A DNA stretch of 64,000 nucleotides from Sphingopyxis sp. Root154 (lineage in GTDB: Bacteria > Pseudomonadota > Alphaproteobacteria > Sphingomonadales > Sphingomonadaceae): NCBI RefSeq assembly GCF_001427105.1, contig NZ_LMGI01000002.1, positions 591,973 through 655,972 on the forward strand. The letters are read 5' to 3'. Positions within the stretch are counted from its first letter, which is position 1, and every line of letters begins with the position of its first letter. Positions 36,290-45,883 of this stretch are shown in pieces. Position numbers and translations under genes: made by a program. The notes beneath the pieces are model-generated. The model did not search any database, was not told the origin of the DNA, and was given only the letters and a program-made list of their open reading frames with translations.

Positions 36290-36965
36290 CGCTTGTCTCC
36301 TTTGCCGGGGAGGCCACGCGCGCCGCATCTTTGCCGCTCGAACGCTTGTGGGACGGTTCGCGGCCCGGCCATTCCCCCGGCTCGAGGGTTCGGCGCCGCT
36401 CGAATTCTGCGCCGGTTTCGAGCACCATGAAGCCATCGGCGCGGCAGTCGACTGCTGCCATCGGGACCGCTCTCAGCTTCTCATCAATTCCGGCAATGCC
36501 GCCCGTTGCGACGACGAAATAGCTGATATGACCGGTCCGGCATTCGATCAGCGCATCCACGGCGTGGCCGAGCGCCTCGCCGCGCACATCGATCACCTGC
36601 ATGCCCGGCACGCCTGCTGCCGCGATCAGCGTCGGCGCAGCCGATGCGCGGCTTGCCCGCGTCGCTGTCCGGGCGCCCTCTTCATAGGCGCGCTGCCGAC
36701 CGAGCCAGCGCCAGATGCCGACCATGTTCACGACGGTCAAAAAGACATTTGTCGTGACGAGGTGGGTCTGCCCCGACCATAGCCCGACGATCGACCAGCA
36801 AATCGATCCGATGGTGAAAACGACAAAGCCCCAGCCCGTGATGCGCGCACCAAGGTTCGAGGCGGTCATCATCGCAGCGATCATGGTCGCAATGGCTGCG
36901 ATCAAACCGGCGGTGTCCTCCAGCGTTCTCTCCTTTCCGGCAGCCGGACTGCGTGAGCCCGTCAC
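36270..36965 (-). CDS. membrane protein with PRC-barrel domain
   Basis: A 231-residue protein with two to three N-terminal membrane segments (about 18-85) and a PRC-barrel-like domain (about 118-175: GMQVIDVRGEALGHAVDALIE, then ISYFVVATGG and LRAVPMAAVDC). PRC barrels act in RNA processing and as stress-associated adaptor modules. It starts at a GTG (36965). It lies between a small hypothetical gene and DUF6766 in an operon led by a Crp/Fnr gene. Confidence 0.75.
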   Translation of the reverse strand: MTGSRSPAAGKERTLEDTAGLIAAIATMIAAMMTASNLGARITGWGFVVFTIGSICWSIVGLWSGQTHLVTTNVFLTVVNMVGIWRWLGRQRAYEEGARTATRASRASAAPTLIAAAGVPGMQVIDVRGEALGHAVDALIECRTGHISYFVVATGGIAGIDEKLRAVPMAAVDCRADGFMVLETGAEFERRRTLEPGEWPGREPSHKRSSGKDAARVASPAKETSDAVAQG

Positions 36966-37007
36966 CCACTTCCTCGCGAAAGCCGTCGGGCGCGACCGAC
37001 TTCAGTC

Positions 37008-37202
37008 TCAATCCTCGTCGGACGCCCTCTGCGTCGCCGCGACCGCAGCGGCATCGATCAGGTTCTGCCCCGTCCGCGCGGCCGCGTCCGCCGTCATGGT
37101 CGCCGCGACCCCGTCGGGACCTTCGAGAAAGACAAGGCCTCCCTCGGCGGTGGCGATACCGGGTTCGGTCTCGGGCTGCGGCCCGGCGGTATCTGGTGTC
37201 AT
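37008..37202 (-). CDS. small conserved-looking protein of unknown function
   Basis: The 64 residues (MTPDTAGPQPETEPG..., core VFLEGPDGVAATMTADAAARTGQNLIDAA) are acidic and Ala-rich, without a membrane segment. Its ATG at 37202 overlaps the stop of the Crp/Fnr gene by four bases (ATGA), with an AAGG ribosome site eight bases upstream, which makes it a real, translationally coupled gene. Function unknown; small stress proteins of this style are common in sphingomonads. Confidence 0.68.
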   Translation of the reverse strand: MTPDTAGPQPETEPGIATAEGGLVFLEGPDGVAATMTADAAARTGQNLIDAAAVAATQRASDED

Positions 37203-37948
37203 GATCGTGACCTTTTCACGTTTGAGAGAAAATCGGGGATCGTTTCCATATAGAGATAGGCGGGATCGAACTCGCCCCGTGCCGCGAGCGCGACGGGATC
37301 GGGAATCTCGACGAGCGACGCGCGAAAGCTGCAGAGCCCTTCCTCGCGCAGCTGACGCATCACCCGGTTCACATGAACCGTGGTCAAGCCGCAGATTTCG
37401 GCGAGGTCGGCCTGGGTGAGCGCGAGCGCGAAGCGCCGGCCGTCGCTCAGTCCCGCCGAGAAGAGCCTTGCGTTGGTTTCGCACAAAAAGTGCGCAATGC
37501 GACCGGTTGCGTCGAGACGCCCCAGCCGGAACAGCCAGGCGCGATGGATCGCCGCGTCCAGCAGCGTGGCAAACCACAGTTTGCGCGTGAGCTCGGGCAT
37601 GTCCTGGGTGATCGCTTCGAGCTCGGCATGCGGAATCGTCGCAACGGTTGCGGAGGTCAGCGTCGCGACGTCATGATCGAGGACCTTGAGCGGGAAGGCA
37701 TGAAGGTCAAGAAAATCGCCTGGCAGGTGGATCGCAACGAGCTGGCGAAGGCCCTGGCGGTCGTCGAGATAGCGCGACATGACGCCTTCGATGAGCAAGG
37801 TGCTTTGATGGAGCGGTTCGCCGGCGCGCGCGATGATCTTGCGCGGCGCGATGGTCTTCACTTCGCCGATTGCCCCCTCGATCCGTGCCCGCTCGTCGGC
37901 GGTCAGGCTCGCGCCGCGCTTGTCTCTCAAAAAGCGTTCGGTGAACAT
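37199..37948 (-). CDS. Crp/Fnr family transcriptional regulator
   Basis: A 249-residue regulator with an N-terminal cyclic-nucleotide-binding-like beta-barrel (LIEGVMSRYLDDRQGLRQLVAIHLPGDFLDLH region) and a C-terminal winged helix (LTQADLAEICGLTTVHVNRVMRQLREEGL). There is no Cys cluster for an Fnr iron-sulfur centre. It heads the operon with the 64-residue, PRC-barrel and DUF6766 genes. The ATG at 37948 precedes FTERFLRDKRG, the usual start. An exact GCAAC-N16-CGTT promoter lies 48 bases upstream. Confidence 0.9.
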   Translation of the reverse strand: MFTERFLRDKRGASLTADERARIEGAIGEVKTIAPRKIIARAGEPLHQSTLLIEGVMSRYLDDRQGLRQLVAIHLPGDFLDLHAFPLKVLDHDVATLTSATVATIPHAELEAITQDMPELTRKLWFATLLDAAIHRAWLFRLGRLDATGRIAHFLCETNARLFSAGLSDGRRFALALTQADLAEICGLTTVHVNRVMRQLREEGLCSFRASLVEIPDPVALAARGEFDPAYLYMETIPDFLSNVKRSRS

Positions 37949-37995
37949 GAATGACGCACCTCGGGATCTTGTGGAATGGCTTAACCTTGTCTCCA

Positions 37996-38020
37996 AACGG
38001 TCGATGCGGCGACGCGTTGC
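37996..38020 (-). promoter_or_regulatory. EcfG-type promoter of the Crp/Fnr operon (exact)
   Basis: GCAAC-N16-CGTT reading leftward, -10 element 47 bases upstream of the ATG at 37948. Confidence 0.65.
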
Positions 38021-38071
38021 ACGCAGCGACCCGCAATCGTGATGATGCAGGTTAACTTCGCGGCAAATAGC

Positions 38072-38096
38072 GCAACTCGCAGCGCGTTTGCCGGTT
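38072..38096 (+). promoter_or_regulatory. EcfG-like promoter of the catalase gene (one -10 mismatch)
   Basis: GCAAC-N16-GGTT, about 83 bases upstream of the katE ATG at 38179; back to back with the Crp promoter. Confidence 0.45.
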
Positions 38097-38178
38097 GAGC
38101 CTGTGCATCCGCCTCATCGTTCGCTGCGAACGACGCGGGGCGTCCTGTCTTCCTTTCAATGATCGGCGAGAGTGCACC

Positions 38179-40416
38179 ATGGCCAAAAATCCTTCTTCGA
38201 AAAATCCCTCGGGCCGTTCGGGGTCCACCATGACCCCGGCGGATATTTCCGGCGCCGACATCGGCGGCGAGAGCCCGCAGAAGGCGCCCGCCTTTCCCGG
38301 CGACGCCGCAATCAGCTTTACGTTCGACGGTCCGTCGGCCGAAGGCGGCGAAACGCATCAGGTGGCCGAGGGCGACATCGCTACGCTGACCACCCAGCAC
38401 GGCACGCCAATCGCCGACGATCAGAACAGCTTGAAACAGGGCGCACGGGGTCCGACCCTGCTGGAGGACTTCCACTTCCGCGAGAAAATCTTCCACTTCG
38501 ACCATGAGCGCATCCCCGAGCGCGTCGTCCACGCCCGCGGCTATGGCGCGCATGGTTTCTTCGAGCTCACGGACAGCCTTTCGGATGTCAGCCGCGCCGA
38601 TATCTTCCAGCGCGTCGGCGAACGCACCCCCGCCTTCGTGCGCTTCTCAACCGTCGCCGGGTCGAAGGGCAGCTTCGATCTCGCGCGTGACGTGCGCGGC
38701 TTCGCGGTCAAGCTCTACACGCAGGAAGGCAATTGGGATCTCGTCGGTAACAATATCCCCGTCTTCTTCATCCAGGACGCGATCAAATTCCCTGACCTCG
38801 TCCATTCGGTGAAGCCCGAGCCCGATCGCGCCTTTCCGCAGGCCGCCTCGGCGCATGACAATTTCTGGGATTTCATCAGCCTGATGCCCGAGAGCTTCCA
38901 CATGATCATGTGGACGATGTCCGACCGCGCGATCCCGCGTTCGTTCCGCACAATGGAAGGCTTCGGCGTTCACACTTTCCGCCTGCTCGATGCCAAGGGC
39001 AAGTCGACCTTCGTCAAATTCCACTGGAAGCCCAAACAGGGCCTGCAGTCGGTGGTCTGGAACGAGGCGGTCAAGATCAACGGCGCCGATCCCGATTTTC
39101 ACCGGCGCGATCTTTGGGACGCGATCAACAGCGGCGACTTCCCCGAATGGGAGCTGGGCGTCCAGCTGTTCGACGACGACTTCGCGGACAGCTTCGACTT
39201 CGATGTCCTCGACGCGACAAAACTGATCCCCGAGGAACTGGTCCCGATCCGCGTCGTCGGCCGCCTCGTGCTCGACCGTGTTGTCGACAATTTCTTCGCC
39301 GAGACCGAGCAGGTCGCCTTCATGACCCAGAATGTCCCGCCGGGAATCGATTTTTCGAACGATCCGCTGCTTCAGGGCCGCAACTTCTCCTATCTCGACA
39401 CGCAGATCAAACGCCTGGGGAGCACCAACTTTACCCATATACCGATCAATGCGCCGAAGTGCCCGATGGCGCATTTCCAGCAGGACGGCCATATGGTGAT
39501 GCGCAACCCCGTGGGCCGGGTGAACTATGAGCCGAACAGCTGGGGGCCGACGGAAGGCGGCCCGCGCGAGGATCCGGCGCGCGGTTTCCGGAGCTTCGCC
39601 GAGGACGCCGACGGATCCAAGCAGCGGGTGCGCTCGGAAAGCTTCGCCGATCATTACAGCCAGGCGCGGCAATTTTTCGTCAGCCAGACGCCGATCGAAC
39701 AGAAACATATCGGCGATGCGCTGGTGTTCGAGCTGTCGAAGGTCGAGCGGCCCGATATCCGCTCGCGCACCGTCTCGCACCTGCGCAACATCGACGAGGG
39801 TCTCGCTGCAACGGTCGCCGACGGTCTCGGCCTGCCGCTTCCCGATGCAGCCCCCGCAGCGCGCAAGCCGATCGTCGATCTTCCCGCGTCGGATCCGCTC
39901 AGCATCGTCAAAAACGGTCCCGACAGCTTCAAGGGCCGCAAGCTCGGCATCTTGATGAGCGATGGCGCCAACCCGACGATCTTCAAGGCGCTGGTCAAGG
40001 CGCTCGACGCCGAGGGCGCGGTCTATGAGGTGGTCGCGCCCAAGATCGGCGGGGTGACGCTTGCCGACGGGACCAAGGTAGCCGCAAGGCACAAGATCGA
40101 CGGCGGCCCTTCGGTTCTGTTCGATGCCGTCGCCTTCCTCGTGTCGGAGGAAGGCGCCGCCGAACTTGCCGCCGATGCAACGGCGAAGGACTTCGCCAGC
40201 GACGCCTTCGCGCATTGCAAGTTCATCGGCATGACCCCGGAGGCCGAGGCGATCTTCGCCGCGGCAGGCCTCGCCGAAGATCTCGACGAGGCCTGCATCC
40301 TGCTCGAAAAGGCTGGCGACGCTGCGCCGTTCGTCGAAACGTGCGGCGCTCTTCGTTTCTGGCAACGCGAACTGAAGGTCGATCTCGACGCCAAGCCGGC
40401 ACCCGCTGCCCGCTAG
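38179..40416 (+). CDS. katE: large-subunit clade 2 catalase (HPII type)
   Basis: Haem catalase that destroys hydrogen peroxide, cytosolic, 745 residues. Catalytic His lies in [12 protein letters not shown], Asn in [13 protein letters not shown], and the proximal haem region in [13 protein letters not shown]. Residues after about 590 form the flavodoxin/DJ-1-like C-terminal domain typical of large catalases ([13 protein letters not shown]). The ATG at 38179 sits after GGCGAGAGTG. Usually a stationary-phase or general-stress gene, in line with the promoter upstream. Confidence 0.95.
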   Translation: MAKNPSSKNPSGRSGSTMTPADISGADIGGESPQKAPAFPGDAAISFTFDGPSAEGGETHQVAEGDIATLTTQHGTPIADDQNSLKQGARGPTLLEDFHFREKIFHFDHERIPERVVHARGYGAHGFFELTDSLSDVSRADIFQRVGERTPAFVRFSTVAGSKGSFDLARDVRGFAVKLYTQEGNWDLVGNNIPVFFIQDAIKFPDLVHSVKPEPDRAFPQAASAHDNFWDFISLMPESFHMIMWTMSDRAIPRSFRTMEGFGVHTFRLLDAKGKSTFVKFHWKPKQGLQSVVWNEAVKINGADPDFHRRDLWDAINSGDFPEWELGVQLFDDDFADSFDFDVLDATKLIPEELVPIRVVGRLVLDRVVDNFFAETEQVAFMTQNVPPGIDFSNDPLLQGRNFSYLDTQIKRLGSTNFTHIPINAPKCPMAHFQQDGHMVMRNPVGRVNYEPNSWGPTEGGPREDPARGFRSFAEDADGSKQRVRSESFADHYSQARQFFVSQTPIEQKHIGDALVFELSKVERPDIRSRTVSHLRNIDEGLAATVADGLGLPLPDAAPAARKPIVDLPASDPLSIVKNGPDSFKGRKLGILMSDGANPTIFKALVKALDAEGAVYEVVAPKIGGVTLADGTKVAARHKIDGGPSVLFDAVAFLVSEEGAAELAADATAKDFASDAFAHCKFIGMTPEAEAIFAAAGLAEDLDEACILLEKAGDAAPFVETCGALRFWQRELKVDLDAKPAPAAR

Positions 40417-40446
40417 CCGCGGCGCGGGCCGCGCGTCCCTGCGCGA

Positions 40447-41172
40447 TCAACTGCGTTCGGTGCGTCCGCGCAGGGGGTCGCGCATCGCCGCGCCGTCCGT
40501 CCGCCCGGAAAAGGGACAAACCCAGTCGGCGCCGACGGCGCGCCCAGAATATTGGCGCGCTTCGGATGTTGTCCCATGGCGCGCCAGCATCGGGTTCGCA
40601 TCCCCCGCGAGCGCGACATCGCGGTTGATGATCGTGTCGCGCATCTTGTCGTACATGCCCTGCGCGCGGAGCTGTTCGAACTGGTCATGAAGATTGAACA
40701 CGAGCGCCGGGCGCTCGAAGCGCCGCGCGGGTCGGCTGGCGCGCGGATGCAGGCCGACGACGAAAAATGCCTCGCCGCCGAAACTCAGCGAAAAGTGCGG
40801 ATCGCCCGGATCGGCACTGACGCGGCGATCGAGCGGTTGGCCGTGCCAGGCATCCTTGTGGGTCAGCGATTCGAGCCGCTCCCACAGGCATGCCTCGAAG
40901 TCCACTTCGTCGAACCCGCTGTCCTCCTCGAACACAACCGCCAACGACTGGAAAAGGGTCGGCTCGCGTGCGTAGGACCAGGCGAGATCGAGCAGCGTCG
41001 GATAAATACGCAAATCGTCCCACGCCGATCGCATGTCGCGTCCGACAAGAATGCGAAGCTGGCTCTTGGCGAGCGCGGACTTCGCCCCGACGCACGGGAA
41101 ATGCTCATCCCTTATGAAGGACGCGAAGCGACGGGCGAGCGGGTGGTCATTGTCATAAGCCGGTGAATGCAT
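40447..41172 (-). CDS. YqcI/YcgG family (GntA-like haem oxygenase family) protein
   Basis: A 241-residue protein of the YqcI/YcgG family, related to the haem-dependent pre-guanitoxin N-hydroxylase GntA. It shows FIRDEHFPCVGAKSAL (the family hallmark), DLAWSYA, FHLSFG-like DPHFSLSFGGEAFFVVGLHP with the conserved HPxASRxARRF haem-region motif, and LVFNLHDQFEQLR. The natural substrate is unknown. The ATG at 41172 is favoured because an exact EcfG promoter ends only nine bases upstream; a GTG at 41208 would lie before it. Confidence 0.78.
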   Translation of the reverse strand: MHSPAYDNDHPLARRFASFIRDEHFPCVGAKSALAKSQLRILVGRDMRSAWDDLRIYPTLLDLAWSYAREPTLFQSLAVVFEEDSGFDEVDFEACLWERLESLTHKDAWHGQPLDRRVSADPGDPHFSLSFGGEAFFVVGLHPRASRPARRFERPALVFNLHDQFEQLRAQGMYDKMRDTIINRDVALAGDANPMLARHGTTSEARQYSGRAVGADWVCPFSGRTDGAAMRDPLRGRTERS

Positions 41173-41180
41173 GCCCGAAA

Positions 41181-41206
41181 AACGGCTGAAACCGGCGCCG
41201 GGTTGC
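41181..41206 (-). promoter_or_regulatory. EcfG-type promoter of the yqcI-type gene (exact, N17)
   Basis: GCAAC-N17-CGTT reading leftward; the -10 element ends nine bases before the ATG at 41172, so the mRNA would have almost no leader. Confidence 0.5.
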
Positions 41207-41268
41207 ACCTCATTGATCCAGGTTGTGACGATTTTGCGGCCTCGAATATAGCCCGCCCGGCTCGCAAC

Positions 41269-42228
41269 TCAGTCACGCGGCGGGGCTGGATAGACAACCG
41301 CATCGCGCTGCTTCTCGGGGCGGATATAAATCGAGCTCAGGCGCGGCTCGGCCGCCTTGAGCTCGGCTTCCATCTCCTCGATCAGGCTCTCTGCGCGGCC
41401 CATCGGCAGCGCGTCCTCGAAATCGGCGCTCACCGCGACGAAGATGGAATCGGGGGCGGTGTGAATGGTGCGGACATGATTGATCGCAGTGATTTCGGGC
41501 CGCTGTTCGAGCAGGCGCCAGATCGCGACGACGAGCTCGGGCTCGGCGCTTTCGCCGATCAGCAGGCCTTTCGCCTCGCGCGCCAGCAGCACCGCGACCG
41601 CCGCCAGCACGCAGCCGATCGCGACCGATGCCATGCCGTCGATCCGCGCGTCGCCGGTCCAATGGCTTGCCCAGACCCCGAAGGCCGCAATCGCGAGCCC
41701 GAGCAGCGCCGCACTATCCTCGAAGAGCACAATGAAGCCGGCAGGATCCTTCGAGCGCTTGACCGCCTTCCACCAGCTCTGCTCTCCGCGTCCGGCATTG
41801 AATTCGCGAACTGCGATCGCCCAGGACGATCCTTCGAGCAGGAATGCGACGCCGAGCACGATATAGTTGATCGTCGGATCGCGCAGCGGCTCGGGATCGG
41901 CGATATGGCGCCAGCCTTCGTAGATCGACACGCCCGCGCCGATCGCGAAGATCAGGATCGCGACGACGAAGGCCCAAAAATAGAGTTCGCGGCCGTAGCC
42001 GAACGGATGATAGGCGTCGGGCGGCCGCTTGGCGCGCGACTGGCCGTAGAGCAGCAGCATCTGGTTGCCGCTGTCGACGAGCGAATGGACGCCTTCGGTG
42101 AGCATCGACGACGATCCGCTGATCGCCGCCGCCACGAATTTCGCGATCGCGATTCCGAGATTGGCAAACAGCGCGCCGTAGAGCACGATGTTCGCTTTCA
42201 CATGACGGTAGGCGGAAGCGGTCTGCAT
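41269..42228 (-). CDS. cation diffusion facilitator (CDF) family transporter
   Basis: A 319-residue inner-membrane divalent-metal/proton exchanger. Six segments are visible in the first 200 residues, with the SMLTEGVHSLVDSGNQ metal site (here E-x-x-HSLVD) and FEDSAALLGLAIAAFGV as its counterpart, then a short cytosolic domain with PDSIFVAVSADFED. Metal specificity (Zn, Fe, Mn or Co) is not decided. The ATG at 42228 has a GGAGA ribosome site. A GGAAC-N16-CGCT element lies 32 bases upstream. Confidence 0.88.
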   Translation of the reverse strand: MQTASAYRHVKANIVLYGALFANLGIAIAKFVAAAISGSSSMLTEGVHSLVDSGNQMLLLYGQSRAKRPPDAYHPFGYGRELYFWAFVVAILIFAIGAGVSIYEGWRHIADPEPLRDPTINYIVLGVAFLLEGSSWAIAVREFNAGRGEQSWWKAVKRSKDPAGFIVLFEDSAALLGLAIAAFGVWASHWTGDARIDGMASVAIGCVLAAVAVLLAREAKGLLIGESAEPELVVAIWRLLEQRPEITAINHVRTIHTAPDSIFVAVSADFEDALPMGRAESLIEEMEAELKAAEPRLSSIYIRPEKQRDAVVYPAPPRD

Positions 42229-42259
42229 GGCGTCTCCGACGGGGCCCCTCGCTCTCAGA

Positions 42260-42284
42260 AGCGATCGATTGACCGGTCGGTTCC
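42260..42284 (-). promoter_or_regulatory. EcfG-like promoter of the CDF gene (one mismatch)
   Basis: GGAAC-N16-CGCT reading leftward toward the ATG at 42228. Confidence 0.4.
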
Positions 42285-42372
42285 CACGCCGCGAAACCAA
42301 GCATGCCCTTCGCGGGTTCGGCTAGGAAGCAGTCTCGCGGCCCGCACCCGCATCTTCCACGAAAGACACGAT

Positions 42373-43059
42373 ATGCAATTGCTGAGCCCCGACCTGATCT
42401 GGCCGATCGTGGGCGCGATCGTCGCCGGCGCCGTGATCGGCGCCGAACGCGAATATCGCGCGAGCCCGGCAGGGCTGCGCACGCATATCCTCGTCAGCCT
42501 CTCCTGCTGCCTCCTGATGCTCTCGGCGGTCCACCAGATGGCCTGGCTCAACGACGCGCCGCTCGAGGTGGTCCGTATCGATCCCGTCCGCATGGCGCAT
42601 GGCATCCTGACCGGCATCGGATTCCTGTGCGGCGGCGTGATCTTTCGCGAAGGCTTCAATGTTCGCGGGCTCACGACCGCGGCATCGCTGTGGATGACGG
42701 CCACGCTCGGTATCCTTTTCGGGATCGGCTTCTATGAGCTGGCGATCTTCGGCGCGGCCGCGACATTGCTCGTGCTCGCGGCGGTCACGATCACCGAACG
42801 CCGCGCGCCGCAGCGCCGCATCGTGCATCTGAAAGCGCGCTATGCGCGCGCAAAGGCAAAACCCGCTAGCGCGTTTGAAACCCTGCTCGCCGAACATGGC
42901 CTGCGCCCAATCACGATCGACCAGAGCCTCGAGGGCGGCATTTTCGAATATGGCGCGATCGCCGACGGCTATGACGAAGAGCGTGCCGAACGCCTCGCGG
43001 CCGAGCTTTCGGCCGACACCGATGTCGAAGGCTTCGAGATCAGGCCGCAGCCGGCCTAG
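42373..43059 (+). CDS. MgtC/SapB family membrane protein
   Basis: A 228-residue inner-membrane protein. The first 140 residues hold four hydrophobic segments with the MgtC signatures GAVIGAEREYRASPAGLRTHILV and TGIGFLCGGVIFREGFNVRGLTTAASLW; a C-terminal cytosolic ACT-like domain follows (HGLRPITIDQSLEGGIFEY). MgtC proteins help survival in low Mg or acid conditions, some by acting on ATP synthase. It is divergent from a CDF metal transporter gene, giving a metal-homeostasis pair. Confidence 0.9.
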   Translation: MQLLSPDLIWPIVGAIVAGAVIGAEREYRASPAGLRTHILVSLSCCLLMLSAVHQMAWLNDAPLEVVRIDPVRMAHGILTGIGFLCGGVIFREGFNVRGLTTAASLWMTATLGILFGIGFYELAIFGAAATLLVLAAVTITERRAPQRRIVHLKARYARAKAKPASAFETLLAEHGLRPITIDQSLEGGIFEYGAIADGYDEERAERLAAELSADTDVEGFEIRPQPA

Positions 43060-43070
43060 GCCAGGGCGCG

Positions 43071-43355
43071 CTAGCCGATCAGCGCGGGCAGCGCCTGCCA
43101 GGCGATGGCGAGCGCGCTCAGCGCGAGTCCGCCGAGGGCGACGGCCGCGCGCCAGCGTGCGAAATCGTCTGACCGGTCAAGCGGCAGCAGCCGCCGCGCG
43201 AGCAGGCCAACGGCGCCAAGCGCGAGCCCGCTCAGCAGCAGGACTGCGCCGCGCGAGGCGGCGCTCGCGCCCGCAAATTCGCCGATGCCGTAGAGCAGGA
43301 AGAAATGCACGGCCCAGAGCAGCAGCCCGCCGAGGAGGATCAGCCAGCTGCGCAT
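43071..43355 (-). CDS. small membrane protein at the end of the cytochrome oxidase operon
   Basis: A 94-residue protein with three hydrophobic segments (about 4-25, 36-53, 68-92). Its ATG shares one base with the stop of the CtaD-CtaE gene (TGATG), so it is translated with the oxidase. Its place suggests a small oxidase subunit or assembly aid, but there is no motif to prove it. Confidence 0.72.
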   Translation of the reverse strand: MRSWLILLGGLLLWAVHFFLLYGIGEFAGASAASRGAVLLLSGLALGAVGLLARRLLPLDRSDDFARWRAAVALGGLALSALAIAWQALPALIG

Positions 43356-45883
43356 CAGGGCATGCCGAACGCGCGGCCGAACAAAGCCGCCACGAGGCCC
43401 TGCACCGCGGTGTAGGCGAGGAACAACATGGTGAGATCGACGCTGTTGTTGCGGGGCAGGCTGACGAGACCGCGCAGCGCGCGCGCCGCGCAAAAGGCGG
43501 CCATGAGCAGTCCGGTGCCAGTTGCGAAGGCCTGCAGCGCCTGCAACGCGTAGATCGTCGCGCCCTGCCCGCTCGCCTGCGGAACGAGGCCGCTCGCGCG
43601 CCAGCTGCTCCAGTCGAGCCATAGAGCGACGCCGGCCGCGAGCACCGAGAGGAGGAGCAAGCCCGCGGACCTGCCCGCGCCGCGCGGCAGCAGGCGGCGC
43701 GCCGCGAGAGCCGCGACCAGCGCGGTGCCATAGAGGAGCGCCACCGGCAGCGCCGCGCCGATCTTCGGTGGCGGCGTCCAAAATCCGGGCTGATTCGACC
43801 AGAGGAAAGCAAGACTGAAGAGCGCCATGATGAAGATCATCGCCATCACGACGAGGAGGATGACCATGGCCCACCAGCCGTGGCTCGAAGGTCCCGTGAC
43901 ATAGGTCGGCACCATGATACCCGCGCCGATATCGACCTGGGCCTGCTCGACCGGGCGATCAGTCTCCCATAGCCAGCGAAGCACGCTCGCAACCGCCAGG
44001 ACGCCGCTCACCCACCCGAACATATAGGCCTGCACTGTCAGCGCGAGAAAGAAGCCGGCCGTGAAAACGGCCGCTGCGAAGGGCCAGGCCGAGGGGCCGG
44101 GCATGATCTGCAGATATTGGGGCTCGGCGAGCAGCGGGCTGGTGACGATCGTTTCGCGAAGCCCCGTCGCCGACCTCGGAAGGAAATAGCGCCCCGCCGC
44201 GACGTCGTCGGCGAGCTTCGGATCGTCGCGCAGCGGCTCGCGTCTCCGCACGACCGGGATCGAACGCGTCGAATAGAGCTCGCTCGGCAGCCATTCGAGC
44301 GTGCCGCCGTCATAGACATTGCCGGCATTGCCTCCGCCGGGGGCGAGACGGAAGTTGCGCGCAAGATCGATGAGGAACAGCAGCACGCCGGCAGCCAGCA
44401 TGAAAGCGCCGATCGTCGAGATCAGATTGGGCAGCTCGAGCCCCTGCCCCGGCAGATAGGTATAGACGCGCCGCGGCATGCCCTGAAGCCCGGCGAGATG
44501 CATGGGCAGGAAGGCGATGTTCATGCCGGAGAACATCAGGCCGAATATCCATTTGGCGAGCGGCTCCGAGAGCGCCCGCCGGCTCACCATCGGAATCCAG
44601 TAATAGAAGGCGGCGAAGAGCGGGAAGACCATGCCGCCGATCAGAACGTAATGGAGATGCGCGACGATGAAATAGCTGTCGTGGGCCTGCCAGTCGAAGG
44701 GCACCATCGCCACCATCACCCCGGTGAGTCCGCCGGTCACGAAGATGGTGATGCTGCCGAGCACGAACAGGCCCGGTGCGTTGAAGCTGCGCTTGCCGAT
44801 GGCAAGCGTCGCGATCCATGAGAAGACCTGGAGGCCCGCTGGCACGCTCACCGCCATCGAGGCAGCCGAAAAGAAGCCGGTCGTCATCGGCGGCATGCCG
44901 GTCGTGAACATATGATGCGCCCAGACGCCGAAGCTGATGAAGCCGGTCGCGAGCATCGCGAGCACGATCAGCCGGTAACCGACGAGCTCCTCGCGCGCGA
45001 CCGCGGCGACGATCATGCTCATCATGCCGGCCGCGGGGAGAAAGATGATGTAGACCTCGGGATGGCCGAAGAACCAGAACAGATGCTGCCAGAGCATCGG
45101 ATCGCCGCCGCGCGTCGCGTCGAAGAAGGGCCAGCCCAACGCACGCTCGATCTCGAGAAGCAGGGTACCGAGGATGATGCTCGGGAAGGCGATCACGATC
45201 ATCACCGCGAAGACGAGCATCGACCAGGCAAAGATCGGCATCTTGTCGAGCGACATGCCCGGTGCGCGCGTGCGTAATACGCCGACGATGATCTCGATCG
45301 CGCCCGCGATGGCGCTGATCTCGATGAAGCCGATGCCGAGCAGCCAGAAGTCGGTATTGATCCCTGGCGAGAAGGCCTTCGAGGTAAGCGGCGGATACAT
45401 GAACCAGCCGCCGTCAGGAGCAAGGCCGACGAAGATCGAGGCAAAGAAGCAGAGCCCGCCCACCGCATAAGCCCAGAAGGCATAGGCCGAGAGCCGCGGA
45501 AACGGCAGGTCGCGCGCCGCCAGCATTTGGGGCAGCAGCAACACGCCCGCCGCCTCGACCGCGGGCACCGCGAAGAGAAACATCATCACCGTGCCGTGCA
45601 TGGTGAAGACCTGATTATAGGTGCCCTGCGGCAGGATCTCGAGCATCGGCGCCGCGAGCTGCGCGCGCATCAGCAGGGCAAGCACCCCCGCCATCAGGAA
45701 GAAGAGAAAGGCGGTGCCGAGATAATAGATGCCGACATAATTATTGTTGACGACGGTCAGATATTCCCAGCCCTTGGGTTTGCACCAGATCCGCCGAAGC
45801 GCGTCCTCCTCTCCCTTCGGGCGGCGACCCTTGGTGGGGAAGCGATCGTAGAGCGCGGGATCGAACCCGGTCTCCGACCTCAT
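43355..45883 (-). CDS. ctaD: cytochrome c oxidase subunit I-subunit III fusion (caa3-type)
   Basis: An 842-residue terminal oxidase core that reduces oxygen to water and pumps protons. The subunit I part (about 1-560) contains haem-copper residues in FTMHGTVMMF, FWFFGHPEVYIIFLPA (CuB His and cross-linked Tyr), and VAHLHYVLIG, with twelve or more membrane segments. The C-terminal third (about 640-842) is a CtaE-like subunit III (GWWAMVILLVVMAMIFIM, AYTAVQGLVAA). Such fusions are known in caa3 oxidases. Overlaps coxB by four bases (ATGA). Confidence 0.93.
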   Translation of the reverse strand: MRSETGFDPALYDRFPTKGRRPKGEEDALRRIWCKPKGWEYLTVVNNNYVGIYYLGTAFLFFLMAGVLALLMRAQLAAPMLEILPQGTYNQVFTMHGTVMMFLFAVPAVEAAGVLLLPQMLAARDLPFPRLSAYAFWAYAVGGLCFFASIFVGLAPDGGWFMYPPLTSKAFSPGINTDFWLLGIGFIEISAIAGAIEIIVGVLRTRAPGMSLDKMPIFAWSMLVFAVMIVIAFPSIILGTLLLEIERALGWPFFDATRGGDPMLWQHLFWFFGHPEVYIIFLPAAGMMSMIVAAVAREELVGYRLIVLAMLATGFISFGVWAHHMFTTGMPPMTTGFFSAASMAVSVPAGLQVFSWIATLAIGKRSFNAPGLFVLGSITIFVTGGLTGVMVAMVPFDWQAHDSYFIVAHLHYVLIGGMVFPLFAAFYYWIPMVSRRALSEPLAKWIFGLMFSGMNIAFLPMHLAGLQGMPRRVYTYLPGQGLELPNLISTIGAFMLAAGVLLFLIDLARNFRLAPGGGNAGNVYDGGTLEWLPSELYSTRSIPVVRRREPLRDDPKLADDVAAGRYFLPRSATGLRETIVTSPLLAEPQYLQIMPGPSAWPFAAAVFTAGFFLALTVQAYMFGWVSGVLAVASVLRWLWETDRPVEQAQVDIGAGIMVPTYVTGPSSHGWWAMVILLVVMAMIFIMALFSLAFLWSNQPGFWTPPPKIGAALPVALLYGTALVAALAARRLLPRGAGRSAGLLLLSVLAAGVALWLDWSSWRASGLVPQASGQGATIYALQALQAFATGTGLLMAAFCAARALRGLVSLPRNNSVDLTMLFLAYTAVQGLVAALFGRAFGMP

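Noticed and set aside
38647..40365. 572-codon reverse frame inside katE
   Set aside because: Antisense to a textbook catalase; no motifs.
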